Shown here one piece after another: positions 6,953 to 16,653 of a DNA stretch of 64,000 bases. Each line of letters begins with the position of its first letter. Positions within the stretch are counted from its first letter, which is position 1. A model generated the notes under the pieces. That model was not told the origin of the DNA and did no database searches. It worked only from the letters and a program-made list of their open reading frames with translations. The translations under genes and the position numbers were made by a program. Source of the DNA: Pseudomonas sp. PSKL.D1 (lineage in GTDB: Bacteria > Pseudomonadota > Gammaproteobacteria > Pseudomonadales > Pseudomonadaceae); the NCBI RefSeq assembly GCF_028898945.1, contig NZ_CP118607.1, forward strand, positions 1,970,001 through 2,034,000, in the 5' to 3' direction.

Positions 6953-9541
6953 ATGAACACTGCCTACCGCAAGCCCCTGCCAGGCACCACCCTGGACTAT
7001 TTCGACGCCCGAGCAGCCGTCGAGGCCATCAAGCCGGGTGCCTACGACACCTTGCCATATACCTCCCGCGTGCTGGCCGAAAACCTGGTGCGCCGCTGTG
7101 ACCCGGCCACCCTCGACGCCTCGCTGGGCCAACTGATCGAGCGCAAGCGCGACCTCGACTTCCCGTGGTTCCCGGCCCGCGTGGTGTGCCACGACATCCT
7201 TGGCCAGACCGCTCTGGTGGACCTGGCCGGCCTGCGCGACGCCATCGCCGACAAAGGCGGTGACCCGGCCCAGGTCAACCCGGTGGTGCCGGTGCAACTG
7301 ATCGTCGACCATTCCCTGGCCGTGGAGTGTGGCGGTTTCGACCCGCAGGCGTTCGACAAGAACCGCGCCATCGAAGACCGGCGCAACGAAGACCGCTTCC
7401 ATTTCATCAACTGGACCAAGAAGGCGTTCAAGAACGTCGATGTGATCCAGCCCGGCAACGGCATCATGCACCAGATCAACCTGGAGAAAATGTCGCCGGT
7501 CATTCACAACGACCATGGCGTGGCCTACCCGGACACCTGCGTCGGCACCGACAGCCACACCCCGCACGTCGATGCCCTGGGTGTGATCGCCATCGGCGTG
7601 GGTGGCCTTGAGGCCGAAAACGTCATGCTGGGCCGCGCCTCGTGGATGCGCCTGCCGGAAATCGTCGGCGTCGAGCTGACCGGCAAGCTGGCACCGAACA
7701 TCACCGCCACCGACCTGGTGCTGGCCCTGACCGAGTTTTTGCGCAAGCAGAAGGTGGTAGGCGCCTACCTGGAGTTCCACGGCGAGGGCGCGCGTGCCCT
7801 GACCCTGGGCGACCGTGCAACCATCTCCAACATGGCCCCGGAGTACGGCGCCACGGCGGCGATGTTCGCCATCGACCAGCAGACCATCGACTACCTCAAG
7901 CTGACCGGGCGTGACGACCAGCAAGTGCAACTGGTGGAAACCTACGCCAAGGTCGCCGGCCTGTGGGCCGACAGCCTGGCCAAGGCCGAATACGAGCGCA
8001 GCCTGAGCTTTGACCTGTCGAGCGTGGTGCGCAACATGGCCGGCCCGTCCAACCCGCATGCCCGCGTGGCCACCAGCGAGCTGGCGGCCAAGGGCATCGC
8101 TGGCTCTTGGCAAGAAGTGCCGGGGCAGATGCCTGACGGCGCGGTGATCATCGCCGCCATCACCAGTTGCACCAACACCAGCAACCCGCGCAACGTGATT
8201 GCCGCAGGCCTGCTGGCGCGCAACGCCAACAAGCTTGGGCTGGCGCGCAAGCCGTGGGTGAAGTCGTCGCTGGCACCGGGCTCCAGGGCCGTGCAGCTTT
8301 ACCTGGAAGAGGCCGGGCTGGAGCAGGAACTGGAGCGGTTGGGCTTCGGCATCGTCGCCTTCGCCTGCACTACCTGCAACGGCATGTCCGGCGCGCTGGA
8401 CCCTGTGATCCAGCAGGAAATCATCGACCGCGACCTGTACGCCACCGCCGTGCTGTCGGGCAACCGCAACTTCGACGGGCGTATTCACCCCTATGCCAAG
8501 CAGGCCTTCCTGGCCTCGCCGCCGCTGGTGGTGGCGTACGCCATTGCCGGCACCATCCGCTTCGACATCGAAAAGGATGTGCTGGGCGTGGTTGATGGCA
8601 AGGAAATCCGCCTTAAGGACATCTGGCCCAGCGACGAAGAAATCGATGCCGTGGTGCGGGCGTCAGTCAAGCCGGAGCAGTTCCGCAAGGTGTACATCCC
8701 TATGTTCGCCGTCGAGGAAGACCGTGGGCCGAAAGTCGCACCGCTGTACGAATGGCGGCCGATGAGCACCTACATTCGCCGCCCTCCCTACTGGGAAGGC
8801 GCCCTGGCCGGTGAGCGCACGCTGCGCGGCATGCGCCCGCTGGCGGTGCTGCCGGACAACATCACCACCGACCACCTGTCGCCGTCCAACGCCATCCTGC
8901 TCGACAGCGCTGCCGGCGAGTACCTGGCGAAGATGGGCCTGCCGGAAGAGGACTTCAACTCCTACGCCACCCACCGTGGTGACCACCTGACCGCCCAGCG
9001 CGCCACCTTTGCCAACCCCAAGCTGTTCAACGAAATGGTGCGCAAGGACGATGGCAGCGTGAAGCAAGGCTCGCTGGCGCGGCTTGAGCCGGAAGGGAAG
9101 GTGACGCGCATGTGGGAAGCGATCGAGGCTTACATGGAGCGCAAGCAGCCGCTGATCATTGTTGCCGGTGCCGATTATGGCCAGGGCTCGTCGCGCGACT
9201 GGGCAGCCAAAGGCGTGCGCCTGGCGGGTGTCGAGGCCATCGTTGCCGAAGGCTTCGAGCGTATTCACCGCACCAACCTGGTGGGCATGGGCGTGTTGCC
9301 GCTGGAGTTCAAACCGGGCACTGACCGCAACACGCTGGGCCTGGATGGCAGCGAAACCTACGACGTGCTGGGTGAGCGCAAACCGCGGGCGACGTTGACA
9401 CTGGTGGTGACACGGCGTGATGGCGAGCAGGTGGAAGTGCCGGTGACGTGCCGGTTGGATACGGCTGAAGAAGTGTCCATTTACGAGGCGGGCGGGGTGT
9501 TGCAGCGCTTTGCCCAGGATTTCCTTGAGGCGACGGCGTAG
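6953..9541 (+). CDS. acnD: 2-Methylcitrate dehydratase, Fe-S-dependent aconitase-like (AcnD)
   Basis: AcnD dehydrates 2-methylcitrate; in organisms with AcnD and PrpF these two can replace PrpD. The 862-residue protein has all three Fe-S cysteines of the aconitase fold: one in AITSCTNTSNPRN and two in FACTTCNGMSG, and the swivel-domain signature DYGQGSSRDWAAKG. Start ATG 6953 (MNTAYRKPLPGTTLDYFD) is chosen because the homologous region begins there; the frame is open further upstream inside prpC, but that part is a shadow of prpC. The ribosome-binding site is weak. It lies 74 bases after prpC, and its product needs PrpF, encoded next. Confidence 0.93.
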   Translation: MNTAYRKPLPGTTLDYFDARAAVEAIKPGAYDTLPYTSRVLAENLVRRCDPATLDASLGQLIERKRDLDFPWFPARVVCHDILGQTALVDLAGLRDAIADKGGDPAQVNPVVPVQLIVDHSLAVECGGFDPQAFDKNRAIEDRRNEDRFHFINWTKKAFKNVDVIQPGNGIMHQINLEKMSPVIHNDHGVAYPDTCVGTDSHTPHVDALGVIAIGVGGLEAENVMLGRASWMRLPEIVGVELTGKLAPNITATDLVLALTEFLRKQKVVGAYLEFHGEGARALTLGDRATISNMAPEYGATAAMFAIDQQTIDYLKLTGRDDQQVQLVETYAKVAGLWADSLAKAEYERSLSFDLSSVVRNMAGPSNPHARVATSELAAKGIAGSWQEVPGQMPDGAVIIAAITSCTNTSNPRNVIAAGLLARNANKLGLARKPWVKSSLAPGSRAVQLYLEEAGLEQELERLGFGIVAFACTTCNGMSGALDPVIQQEIIDRDLYATAVLSGNRNFDGRIHPYAKQAFLASPPLVVAYAIAGTIRFDIEKDVLGVVDGKEIRLKDIWPSDEEIDAVVRASVKPEQFRKVYIPMFAVEEDRGPKVAPLYEWRPMSTYIRRPPYWEGALAGERTLRGMRPLAVLPDNITTDHLSPSNAILLDSAAGEYLAKMGLPEEDFNSYATHRGDHLTAQRATFANPKLFNEMVRKDDGSVKQGSLARLEPEGKVTRMWEAIEAYMERKQPLIIVAGADYGQGSSRDWAAKGVRLAGVEAIVAEGFERIHRTNLVGMGVLPLEFKPGTDRNTLGLDGSETYDVLGERKPRATLTLVVTRRDGEQVEVPVTCRLDTAEEVSIYEAGGVLQRFAQDFLEATA

Positions 9542-9546
9542 TTGAT

Positions 9547-9642
9547 GGGGCCGCTTTGCGGCCCATCGCGGATTAATCCGCTCCTACAGGTGAGCGCAGC
9601 CTGTAGGAGCGGATTTATCCGCGATGGGCTGCAAAGCAGCCC
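9547..9642. repeat. REP pair with flanking GC hairpins
   Basis: Arms 9562-9589 and 9601-9628 are near-perfect inverted copies (one base differs, GATTAATC against GATTTATC). Each arm is extended outward by a small stem (GGGGCCGCTTTGCGGCCC and its partner GGGCTGCAAAGCAGCCCC), giving a 96-base composite element between acnD and prpF. Confidence 0.9.
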
Positions 9643-9679
9643 CAATCGTCATTTGCATCCACAACAGGACAGCGCACCC

Positions 9680-10870
9680 ATGGCACACCCCCCACAAATC
9701 CGAATCCCCGCCACCTACATGCGTGGCGGCACCAGCAAAGGCGTGTTCTTCCGCCTGCAAGACCTCCCCGAAGCAGCCCAGGCCCCCGGCCCGGCCCGTG
9801 ATGCGCTGTTGCTGCGCGTAATCGGCAGCCCCGACCCCTACGCCAAGCAGATCGACGGCATGGGCGGCGCCACCTCCAGCACCAGCAAGACCGTAATCCT
9901 TGGCAAAAGCACCCGGCCCGACCACGACGTCGACTACCTGTTCGGCCAGGTCGCCATCGACAAGGCCTTCGTCGACTGGAGCGGCAATTGCGGCAACCTG
10001 TCGGCAGCAGTGGGTTCGTTTGCCATCAGCAATGGCCTGGTGAAGCCTGAGCGTATTCCACACAACGGCGTCGCCACCGTGCGCATCTGGCAGGCCAACA
10101 TCGGCAAGAGCATCATTGCCCATGTGCCGATCACCGATGGCCAGGTGCAGGAAACCGGTGACTTCGAACTGGATGGCGTGACTTTCCCGGCTGCTGAAGT
10201 GCAGTTGGAGTTTCTTGACCCTGCCGCCGACGAAGACGGAGATGGCGGGGCGATGTTCCCCACGGGCCAATTGGTGGATGATCTGGAGGTACCCGGCATT
10301 GGTACGTTCAAGGCGACGTTGATCAATGCGGGTATCCCGACCATTTTCGTCAACGCTGCCGATATCGGTTACACCGGTACCGAGCTGCAGGATGCCATCA
10401 ACGGTGACCCGCAGGCACTGGCGCGTTTCGAGACGATCCGTGCATATGGCGCCGTGCGCATGGGCCTGATCGAGCACGTCGATCAGGCCGCCGGGCGTCA
10501 GCACACGCCCAAAGTGGCTTTCGTTGCGCCGCCAAGCGCCTACACTGCGTCCAGTGGCAAAACGGTTGCCGCGGGTGACATCGACTTGCTGGTGCGGGCG
10601 TTGTCCATGGGCAAGCTGCACCACGCGATGATGGGGACCGCTGCGGTGGCCATCGGTACCGCCGCTGCCATTCCCGGCACGCTGGTCAACCTTGCCGCAG
10701 GTGGGGGCGAGCGCAGTGCGGTGCGCTTTGGGCACCCGTCCGGCACCTTGCGGGTCGGGGCCGAGGCGCGGCATGTGGATGGCGAATGGAGCGTGACAAA
10801 AGCAATCATGAGCCGCAGTGCTCGTGTGCTGATGGAGGGCTGGGTGAGGGTGCCTGGCGACAGTTTCTGA
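9680..10870 (+). CDS. prpF: 2-Methylaconitate isomerase / AcnD accessory protein
   Basis: PrpF isomerises the 2-methylaconitate product of AcnD so that an aconitase can hydrate it, and is required with AcnD when PrpD is not used. The 396-residue sequence opens MAHPPQIRIPATYMRGGTSK; the MRGGTSKG stretch holds the PrpF-family substrate loop and catalytic lysine, and DGMGGATSSTSKTVIL and CGNLSAAVGSFAI are further conserved blocks with the conserved cysteine. ATG 9680 is chosen because the family sequence begins there; upstream in-frame codons run through the REP element and are not coding. It follows acnD after a REP pair and precedes prpD after another. Confidence 0.94.
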   Translation: MAHPPQIRIPATYMRGGTSKGVFFRLQDLPEAAQAPGPARDALLLRVIGSPDPYAKQIDGMGGATSSTSKTVILGKSTRPDHDVDYLFGQVAIDKAFVDWSGNCGNLSAAVGSFAISNGLVKPERIPHNGVATVRIWQANIGKSIIAHVPITDGQVQETGDFELDGVTFPAAEVQLEFLDPAADEDGDGGAMFPTGQLVDDLEVPGIGTFKATLINAGIPTIFVNAADIGYTGTELQDAINGDPQALARFETIRAYGAVRMGLIEHVDQAAGRQHTPKVAFVAPPSAYTASSGKTVAAGDIDLLVRALSMGKLHHAMMGTAAVAIGTAAAIPGTLVNLAAGGGERSAVRFGHPSGTLRVGAEARHVDGEWSVTKAIMSRSARVLMEGWVRVPGDSF

Positions 10871-10900
10871 GGCACTGACAGCGCTTGGCTTTCGTTTGCA

Positions 10901-11001
10901 GGGGCCGCTTTGCGGCCCATCGCGGATGAATCCGCTCCTACAGAAGATAGGCGCTCTCCTGTAGGAGCGGATTTATCCGCGATGGGCTGCACGGCAGCCC
11001 C
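10901..11001. repeat. REP pair with flanking GC hairpins
   Basis: Arms 10901-10943 and 10959-11001 are inverted copies, again extended by GGGGCCGCTTTGCGGCCC-type stems, in the gap between prpF and prpD. The element is very similar to that at 9547-9642. Confidence 0.9.
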
Positions 11002-11024
11002 AGCATTTCCGAAGGGAGATAAAA

Positions 11025-12509
11025 ATGAGCGCCAACGTAGACCTCAACGACCGCCCGGATTACGACACGGTCCTGCAAACCCTGGCCGACTACGCACTCA
11101 CCTACCAGGTCGAGTCCCCCGAAGCCCTCAACACCGCCCGCAACTGCCTGATGGACACCCTCGGCTGCGGCCTGCTGGCCCTGCGCTTTCCCGAATGCAG
11201 CAAACACCTCGGCCCCCTGGTAGAAGGCACCATCGTCCCCCATGGCGCCCGCGTGCCCGGCACCTCATACCGCCTCGACCCGGTCAAGGCGGCCTGGGAC
11301 ATCGGCTGCACCGTGCGCTGGCTCGACTACAACGACACCTGGCTTGCCGCCGAGTGGGCACACCCCTCCGACAACCTCGGGGGCATCCTGGCGGTGGCCG
11401 ACCACTTGTCGCAAAAGCGCGTGGCCAACGGCGAGCTGCCGCTGCGCATGCGCGACGTGCTGGCGGCCATGGTCATGGCGCACGAAGTGCAGGGTGTGCT
11501 GGCGCTGGAAAACTCGTTCAACCGGGTGGGCCTGGACCATGTGATTCTGGTGAAGGTGGCCTCCACCGCCGTGTGCGCCAGGTTGATGGGCGCCAATCGC
11601 GAGCAGATGCTGTCGGCCTTGTCCCACGCCTTCGTCGACGGCCAGGCCTTGCGCACCTATCGCCACGCGCCCAATGCCGGGTCGCGAAAGTCGTGGGCGG
11701 CGGGCGATGCTTCCAGCCGCGGCGTGCGCCTGGCCGATATCGCCATGCGCGACGAAATGGGTGTGCCTGGTGTGCTCACTGCACCCCAATGGGGGTTTTA
11801 CGAGGTGTCGTTCAGCCACACCAACAAGGATTTGGCGCTCAAACCTGCGGGGCAGTACGAGTTGCGTATCCCGCAGGCGCTGGGCAGCTATGTGATGGAA
11901 AACGTGCTGTTCAAGGTCAGCTTCCCGGCCGAGTTCCATGCCCAGACGGCCTGCGAGGCAGCGGTGCTGTTGCACCGGCAGGTGCGCAACCGGCTGCATG
12001 AGGTCGACCGCATCGTGATCACCACTCAGGAATCGGCGATCCGCATCATTTCCAAGGTCGGCCCGCTGGCCAATGCCGCCGACCGCGACCATTGCCTGCA
12101 GTACATGGTGGCGGTGCCGCTGATTTTCGGGCACTTGGTGGCCGAGCATTACGAAGATGCCTTCCATGCCGCCCACCCCAGTATCGACCGGCTGCGCGAG
12201 AAGATGGAGGTGGTGGAAGACCCGCGTTTCAGCCGCGAGTACCTGGAGCCGGACAAGCGCTCGATTGCCAACGCCGTGCAGGTGTTTTTCAAAGACGGCA
12301 CGAGCACTGAGCAGGTGGTGGTGGAATACCCGGTTGGACATCGGCGGCGGCGGGAGGAGGGGATACCGTTGCTGGAGGCCAAGTTCAGGGAAAACCTGGC
12401 AACGCGCTTTGTACCGCAGCGATGTGAGCGGATTTTTGCGTTGTGCAAGGATCAGCAGCAGTTGGAAGGGATGGCGGTGCAGGGGTTTGTGGATTTGTTC
12501 GTGATTTGA
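11025..12509 (+). CDS. prpD: 2-Methylcitrate dehydratase
   Basis: PrpD is the Fe-S-independent MmgE/PrpD-family dehydratase of 2-methylcitrate. At 494 residues it matches the usual length (about 480-495). Family blocks visible are [40 protein letters not shown] and [20 protein letters not shown]. The start has a strong ribosome site (AAGGGAGAT, 11012-11020). Its presence together with acnD and prpF gives the locus two alternative dehydration routes, which is seen in several pseudomonads. It is the last gene of the prp operon, followed by a REP pair and the terminator of the convergent acnB. Confidence 0.95.
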   Translation: MSANVDLNDRPDYDTVLQTLADYALTYQVESPEALNTARNCLMDTLGCGLLALRFPECSKHLGPLVEGTIVPHGARVPGTSYRLDPVKAAWDIGCTVRWLDYNDTWLAAEWAHPSDNLGGILAVADHLSQKRVANGELPLRMRDVLAAMVMAHEVQGVLALENSFNRVGLDHVILVKVASTAVCARLMGANREQMLSALSHAFVDGQALRTYRHAPNAGSRKSWAAGDASSRGVRLADIAMRDEMGVPGVLTAPQWGFYEVSFSHTNKDLALKPAGQYELRIPQALGSYVMENVLFKVSFPAEFHAQTACEAAVLLHRQVRNRLHEVDRIVITTQESAIRIISKVGPLANAADRDHCLQYMVAVPLIFGHLVAEHYEDAFHAAHPSIDRLREKMEVVEDPRFSREYLEPDKRSIANAVQVFFKDGTSTEQVVVEYPVGHRRRREEGIPLLEAKFRENLATRFVPQRCERIFALCKDQQQLEGMAVQGFVDLFVI

Positions 12510-12522
12510 GGTTGCCCGTACC

Positions 12523-12589
12523 GGCCCTATCGCGGATAAATCCGCTCCTACAAGGGCGGTGTAGGAGCGGATTTATCCGCGATAGGGCC
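12523..12589. repeat. REP pair between prpD and acnB
   Basis: Perfect inverted arms 12523-12552 and 12560-12589 with a seven-base loop, in the convergent gap after prpD. Likely also serves as the 3' hairpin of the prp transcript since no other terminator is seen on the plus strand before it. Confidence 0.9.
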
Positions 12590-12609
12590 CGCACAGGCAA
12601 AACAAAAAA

Positions 12610-12629
12610 CCCCGGCATTTCTGCCGGGG
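12610..12629 (-). terminator. Rho-independent terminator of acnB
   Basis: Stem CCCCGGCA (12610-12617) pairs with TGCCGGGG (12622-12629) over a four-base loop. Read on the minus strand it is followed by six T residues (the A run at 12604-12609), 28 bases after the acnB stop. On the plus strand a TTTTCTTTT run follows, so it may also stop prpD transcription. Confidence 0.88.
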
Positions 12630-12656
12630 CTTTTCTTTTACAGCTTACAGCTCAGC

Positions 12657-15266
12657 TTACGCCTGAACCACAGGGATCTTGGCGTTGGCAGCCGCTTCGC
12701 GGAACTCGGCGATCTGGTCGAAGCTCAGGTAGCGGTAAACGTCGGCAGCCATGCTGTCGATGTCTTTCGCGTACTGCATGTACTCTTCAACGGTCGGCAG
12801 CTTGCCGATGATCGAAGCCACAGCAGCCAGCTCGGCCGATGCCAGGTACACGTTGGTGGCGTCGCCCAGGCGGTTCGGGAAGTTACGGGTCGAGGTGGAA
12901 ACCACGGTCGAACCGGTCTGCACACGTGCCTGGTTACCCATGCACAGCGAGCAGCCTGGCATTTCCATGCGCGCACCGGCCTTGCCGTAGATGCCGTAGT
13001 AGCCTTCTTCGGTCAGCTGGTGGGCGTCCATCTTGGTTGGCGGGGCCAGCCACAGACGGGTAGGGATGCCGCCCTTGACCTTGTCCAGCAGCTTGCCGGC
13101 AGCGCGGAAGTGGCCGATGTTGGTCATGCACGAACCGATGAACACTTCGTCGATCTTCTCGCCCTGTACCGAAGACAGCAGGCGGGCATCGTCCGGGTCG
13201 TTCGGCGCACAGAGCACAGGCTCTTTGACGTCGGCCAGGTCGATTTCGATGATTTCGGCGTACTCGGCATCGGCGTCGGCCGACAGCAGCTCAGGCTTGG
13301 CCAGCCAGGCTTCCATGGCCTGGGCGCGACGCTCCAGGGTGCGTGGGTCGCCGTAGCCTTCGCCGATCATCCAGCGCAGCAGGGTGATGTTGGACTGCAG
13401 GTACTCGGCAATGGCCTTCTCTGGCAGCTTGATGGTGCAACCGGCAGCGGAACGCTCGGCCGAGGCGTCGGACAGCTCGAACGCTTGCTCGACGGTCAGT
13501 TCGTCCAGGCCTTCGATTTCCAGGATGCGGCCGGAGAAGGCGTTTTTCTTGCCTTTCTTCTCGACGGTCAGCAGGCCTTTCTGGATGGCGTAGTAAGGGA
13601 TGGCATGCACCAGGTCACGCAGGGTGATGCCGGGTTGCAGTTTGCCCTTGAAGCGCACCAGGATCGACTCTGGCATGTCCAGCGGCATGACGCCGGTGGC
13701 GGCGGCGAAGGCCACCAGGCCGGAACCGGCCGGGAACGAGATGCCGATCGGGAAACGGGTGTGCGAGTCACCACCGGTGCCGACAGTGTCCGGCATCAGC
13801 ATGCGGTTCAGCCAGCTGTGGATGATGCCGTCGCCCGGGCGCAGCGACACGCCGCCACGGGTGCGGATGAAGTCTGGCAGGGTGTGGTGGGTGGTGACGT
13901 CGATCGGCTTCGGATACGCCGCGGTGTGGCAGAAGGACTGCATCACCAGGTCAGCCGAGAAGCCCAGGCACGCCAGGTCTTTCAGCTCGTCACGGGTCAT
14001 CGGGCCAGTGGTGTCCTGGGAACCGACGGTGGTCATCTTCGGCTCGCAGTAGGCACCTGGGCGTACGCCCTGGCCTTCTGGCAGGCCGCAGGCACGGCCG
14101 ACCATTTTTTGCGCCAGGGTGAAGCCCTTGCCGGTGTCGGCAGGTTGCTCTGGCTTCTTGAACAGGTCCGATGGGCCCTGGCCGAGTTCGGCACGGGCTT
14201 TTTCGGTCAGGCCACGGCCGACGATCAGCGGGATACGGCCGCCAGCGCGGACTTCATCCAGCAGCACTTCGGTTTTCAGCTCGAAGCTGGTCACCAGCTC
14301 GTCGCTGCCGTGGCGGCGAACTTCACCTTTGTACGGGTACACGTCGATGACGTCGCCCATGGCCAGGTTGGTGCAGTCGAATTCGATCGGCAGGGCGCCG
14401 GCGTCTTCCATGGTGTTGTAGAAGATCGGGGCGATTTTGGTGCCGAAGCAGAAGCCACCGGCGCGCTTGTTCGGCACGTACGGGATGTCGTCACCGAAGA
14501 ACCACAGCACCGAGTTGGTGGCGGATTTACGCGAGGAACCGGTACCGACCACGTCACCGACGTAGGCAACCGGGAAGCCTTTGGCCTTGACCGCTTCGAT
14601 CTGGGCCAGCGGGCCGACCGAACCTGGCTGCGAAGGCTCGATGCCGTCGCGGGCCATTTTCAGCATGGCCAAGGCGTGCAGCGGGATGTCAGGGCGCGAC
14701 CAGGCGTCCGGGGCAGGGGACAGGTCGTCGGTGTTGGTTTCGCCAGGCACCTTGAACACGGTCAGGGTGTACTTGTCGGCGATGGCCGGGCGGGCGGTGA
14801 ACCACTCGCCGGCAGCCCAGGAGGCCAGCACGGCCTTGGCGTGGGCGTTGCCCGCCTTGGCTTTCTCGGCCACGTCGTGGAAGGCATCGAACATCAGCAG
14901 GGTGTGCTTGAGCTGTTCGGCCGCGACGGCGCCCAGTTCGGCGTCATCCAGCAGTGCGACCAGCGTTTCGATGTTGTAGCCGCCCTGCATGGTGCCCAGC
15001 AGCTCGGTGGCGTGCTTGCGGTCGATCAGCGGGGATTGGGCTTCGCCTTTGGCGACGGCGGACAGGAAAGCGGCTTTGACGTAGGCAGCTTCGTCGACCC
15101 CTGGCGGAATGCGGTTGGTGACCAGGTCTACGAGGAAGGCTTCTTCGCCGGCCGGCGGGTTTTTCAGCAGCTCGACCAGGCCTGCAGTTTGTTCGGCGTT
15201 CAGCGGCTGGGGCACGATACCCAGGGCGGCACGCTCTTCGATGTGTTTGCGGTAGGCTTCAAGCAC
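12657..15266 (-). CDS. acnB: Bifunctional aconitate hydratase 2 / 2-methylisocitrate dehydratase
   Basis: AcnB interconverts citrate and isocitrate in the TCA cycle and hydrates 2-methylaconitate in the methylcitrate cycle, linking it to the adjacent prp genes. The 869-residue form starts at GTG 15266 ([20 protein letters not shown] follows), which matches the family N-terminus and length and has GAGGG about eight bases upstream; an in-frame ATG at 15281 would add five residues and also has an AGGGA upstream, so the start is not settled. The HEAT-like N-terminal domain typical of AcnB comes first; Fe-S cysteines are in [11 protein letters not shown] and [11 protein letters not shown]. It is transcribed toward prpD and ends at a strong terminator. 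Confidence 0.95.
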   Translation of the reverse strand: MLEAYRKHIEERAALGIVPQPLNAEQTAGLVELLKNPPAGEEAFLVDLVTNRIPPGVDEAAYVKAAFLSAVAKGEAQSPLIDRKHATELLGTMQGGYNIETLVALLDDAELGAVAAEQLKHTLLMFDAFHDVAEKAKAGNAHAKAVLASWAAGEWFTARPAIADKYTLTVFKVPGETNTDDLSPAPDAWSRPDIPLHALAMLKMARDGIEPSQPGSVGPLAQIEAVKAKGFPVAYVGDVVGTGSSRKSATNSVLWFFGDDIPYVPNKRAGGFCFGTKIAPIFYNTMEDAGALPIEFDCTNLAMGDVIDVYPYKGEVRRHGSDELVTSFELKTEVLLDEVRAGGRIPLIVGRGLTEKARAELGQGPSDLFKKPEQPADTGKGFTLAQKMVGRACGLPEGQGVRPGAYCEPKMTTVGSQDTTGPMTRDELKDLACLGFSADLVMQSFCHTAAYPKPIDVTTHHTLPDFIRTRGGVSLRPGDGIIHSWLNRMLMPDTVGTGGDSHTRFPIGISFPAGSGLVAFAAATGVMPLDMPESILVRFKGKLQPGITLRDLVHAIPYYAIQKGLLTVEKKGKKNAFSGRILEIEGLDELTVEQAFELSDASAERSAAGCTIKLPEKAIAEYLQSNITLLRWMIGEGYGDPRTLERRAQAMEAWLAKPELLSADADAEYAEIIEIDLADVKEPVLCAPNDPDDARLLSSVQGEKIDEVFIGSCMTNIGHFRAAGKLLDKVKGGIPTRLWLAPPTKMDAHQLTEEGYYGIYGKAGARMEMPGCSLCMGNQARVQTGSTVVSTSTRNFPNRLGDATNVYLASAELAAVASIIGKLPTVEEYMQYAKDIDSMAADVYRYLSFDQIAEFREAAANAKIPVVQA

Positions 15267-15673
15267 AGTTATTACCCTCATCAGTGGTCCCTAAAGGGAG
15301 TCCGGGACGCTCATCCAGCATTCGATGCACCCATGCGCTGCCACGGCTTTGTGGGCCGCCCAGCCAGAGTCGCAAAGAATCCTTACAGAAGCTGCTTTCA
15401 AAGTTTTACGCCTGCAGAACGGGGAGCTGATGAGGGCTGGCGCGGGCATGCGAGGGGTGCATGGCCCGGGCCAACGCCGTTCTACCGGATTAACTGTGCT
15501 CGTGACGCTTTGAAAACAGCTTCCAACGGACATTGTTGCCTTTGAAAAGGCGGGATGATTCTACGGCAAAAAAAGCCCGAAGGTAAGGCGCTGAACATGA
15601 CTTTAACGGGTGACCCTGGTTAGACAAAGGGCTAACATGGCCCGGTGTTCCCCCGCCAAGCCGTTGTTTCCCA
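15267..15673. other. Intergenic region between acnB and the DUF1289 gene
   Basis: About 400 bases of divergent upstream region for acnB (minus) and the DUF1289 gene (plus). Both promoters should be here, but I see no convincing -35/-10 pair, operator palindrome, REP element or RNA gene. Short open frames on both strands have no recognisable composition or ribosome site and are not called. Confidence 0.6.
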
Positions 15674-16147
15674 ATGTCCAACCAGTCCATCAAAACCCCT
15701 TGCGTCGGCCTCTGTTCCACTGTTTACGGGGACACCGTGTGCCGTGGCTGCAAGCGTTTTCACCACGAAGTGATCAACTGGAACGGTTATGACGACGAGC
15801 AGAAGCGCGCCGTGTGGCTACGCCTTGAGCAGTTGCTGGTGCAGGTGATGATGGCCAAGCTCGAAGTGTTCGACAAAAACCTGCTGCGCCAACAATTGCA
15901 GCAGCGCTCGATCCGCTTTGTGGAGCATCAGTCGGAATATTGCTGGGCGTACCAGCTGATTGCCCGCGGGGCGCGGATGATCCGTGAGCTGGAGGCCTAC
16001 GGGATGGTGTTGCTGCCGGAGTTTCGCGACTGGGAACTGCCGCAGTTGCGCGATGCCATCGACCGGGAGTTTTTCCTGTTGTCGGAGGCGCATTACCAGC
16101 GCTATATCGCGCCGAGCTTTTTGCGCGATGCGATGGACCAGGGCTAA
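15674..16147 (+). CDS. DUF1289 domain protein
   Basis: A 157-residue protein with the DUF1289 motif at its N-terminus: TPCVGLCSTVYGDTVCRGCK, a four-cysteine cluster (C10, C14, C23, C26 approximately) followed by a W-rich segment (EVINWNGYDDEQKRAVWLRL). DUF1289 proteins are small, probably metal- or Fe-S-binding proteins of unknown function. The remaining 110 residues are helical and extend beyond the usual short DUF1289 protein. It stands alone, divergent from acnB, and is followed by a REP pair. No good Shine-Dalgarno sequence precedes the ATG. Confidence 0.82.
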   Translation: MSNQSIKTPCVGLCSTVYGDTVCRGCKRFHHEVINWNGYDDEQKRAVWLRLEQLLVQVMMAKLEVFDKNLLRQQLQQRSIRFVEHQSEYCWAYQLIARGARMIRELEAYGMVLLPEFRDWELPQLRDAIDREFFLLSEAHYQRYIAPSFLRDAMDQG

Positions 16148-16161
16148 AGCCTATGAGGCCG

Positions 16162-16224
16162 CATCGCGGATAAATCCGCTCCTACAGGACGCATACCGTT
16201 GTAGGAGCGGATTTATCCGCGATG
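16162..16224. repeat. REP pair between DUF1289 gene and queD
   Basis: Perfect inverted arms 16162-16186 and 16200-16224 of the standard core, in the convergent gap between the DUF1289 gene and queD. Confidence 0.9.
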
Positions 16225-16243
16225 AAGCCAACCAATATCCGGC

Positions 16244-16600
16244 TCAATCCCCAGTGTATTCACACCCGCTGGTGCAGGTTTCATGAATCCGCACCTTGGA
16301 CAACTCGGGCATCAACGGCTTGACCTGCTCCCAGATCCACTTGGCGATCACTTCACTGGTCGGGTTTTCCAGGCCAGGGATGTCGTTCAGGTAGTTGTGG
16401 TCCAGTTGCTCGTAGATCGGCTTGAAGATCGCCTTCACCTCGGCAAAGTCGCGGATCCAGCCGGTGTGCGGGTCGAGCGGGCCGGTCAGGTGCAGGCCGA
16501 CCTTGAACGAGTGGCCATGCAGGCGGCCGCATTTGTGCCCTTCAGGCACGTGGGGCAGGCGGTGGGCCGATTCGAATGTGAATTCCTTAAAGATTTCCAC
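16244..16600 (-). CDS. queD: 6-Carboxy-5,6,7,8-tetrahydropterin synthase
   Basis: QueD converts 7,8-dihydroneopterin triphosphate to 6-carboxytetrahydropterin in the queuosine pathway. The 118-residue sequence has the zinc-binding histidines in TFESAHRL and RLHGHSF, the catalytic cysteine in [10 protein letters not shown], and the C-terminal substrate glutamate in [13 protein letters not shown]. Size and motif order fit QueD rather than eukaryotic PTPS. It is a single-gene unit between a REP pair and the patatin gene; no preQ1 riboswitch is evident upstream. Confidence 0.93.
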   Translation of the reverse strand: MEIFKEFTFESAHRLPHVPEGHKCGRLHGHSFKVGLHLTGPLDPHTGWIRDFAEVKAIFKPIYEQLDHNYLNDIPGLENPTSEVIAKWIWEQVKPLMPELSKVRIHETCTSGCEYTGD

Positions 16601-16653
16601 GCTGTCATAACTCTATGTGAATCAACAATGCGCGCAGTCTACCAGTATGCCCG

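Noticed and set aside
13020..15545. Long open frame of 841 codons on the plus strand opposite acnB
   Set aside because: Antisense shadow in a GC-rich, codon-biased gene; its translation is low-complexity (G, Q, V, H runs) and acnB on the other strand has every family motif.
16601..16653. preQ1 riboswitch upstream of queD
   Set aside because: The gap is only 53 bases and lacks the short G/C stem with A-rich tail needed for a preQ1 aptamer.
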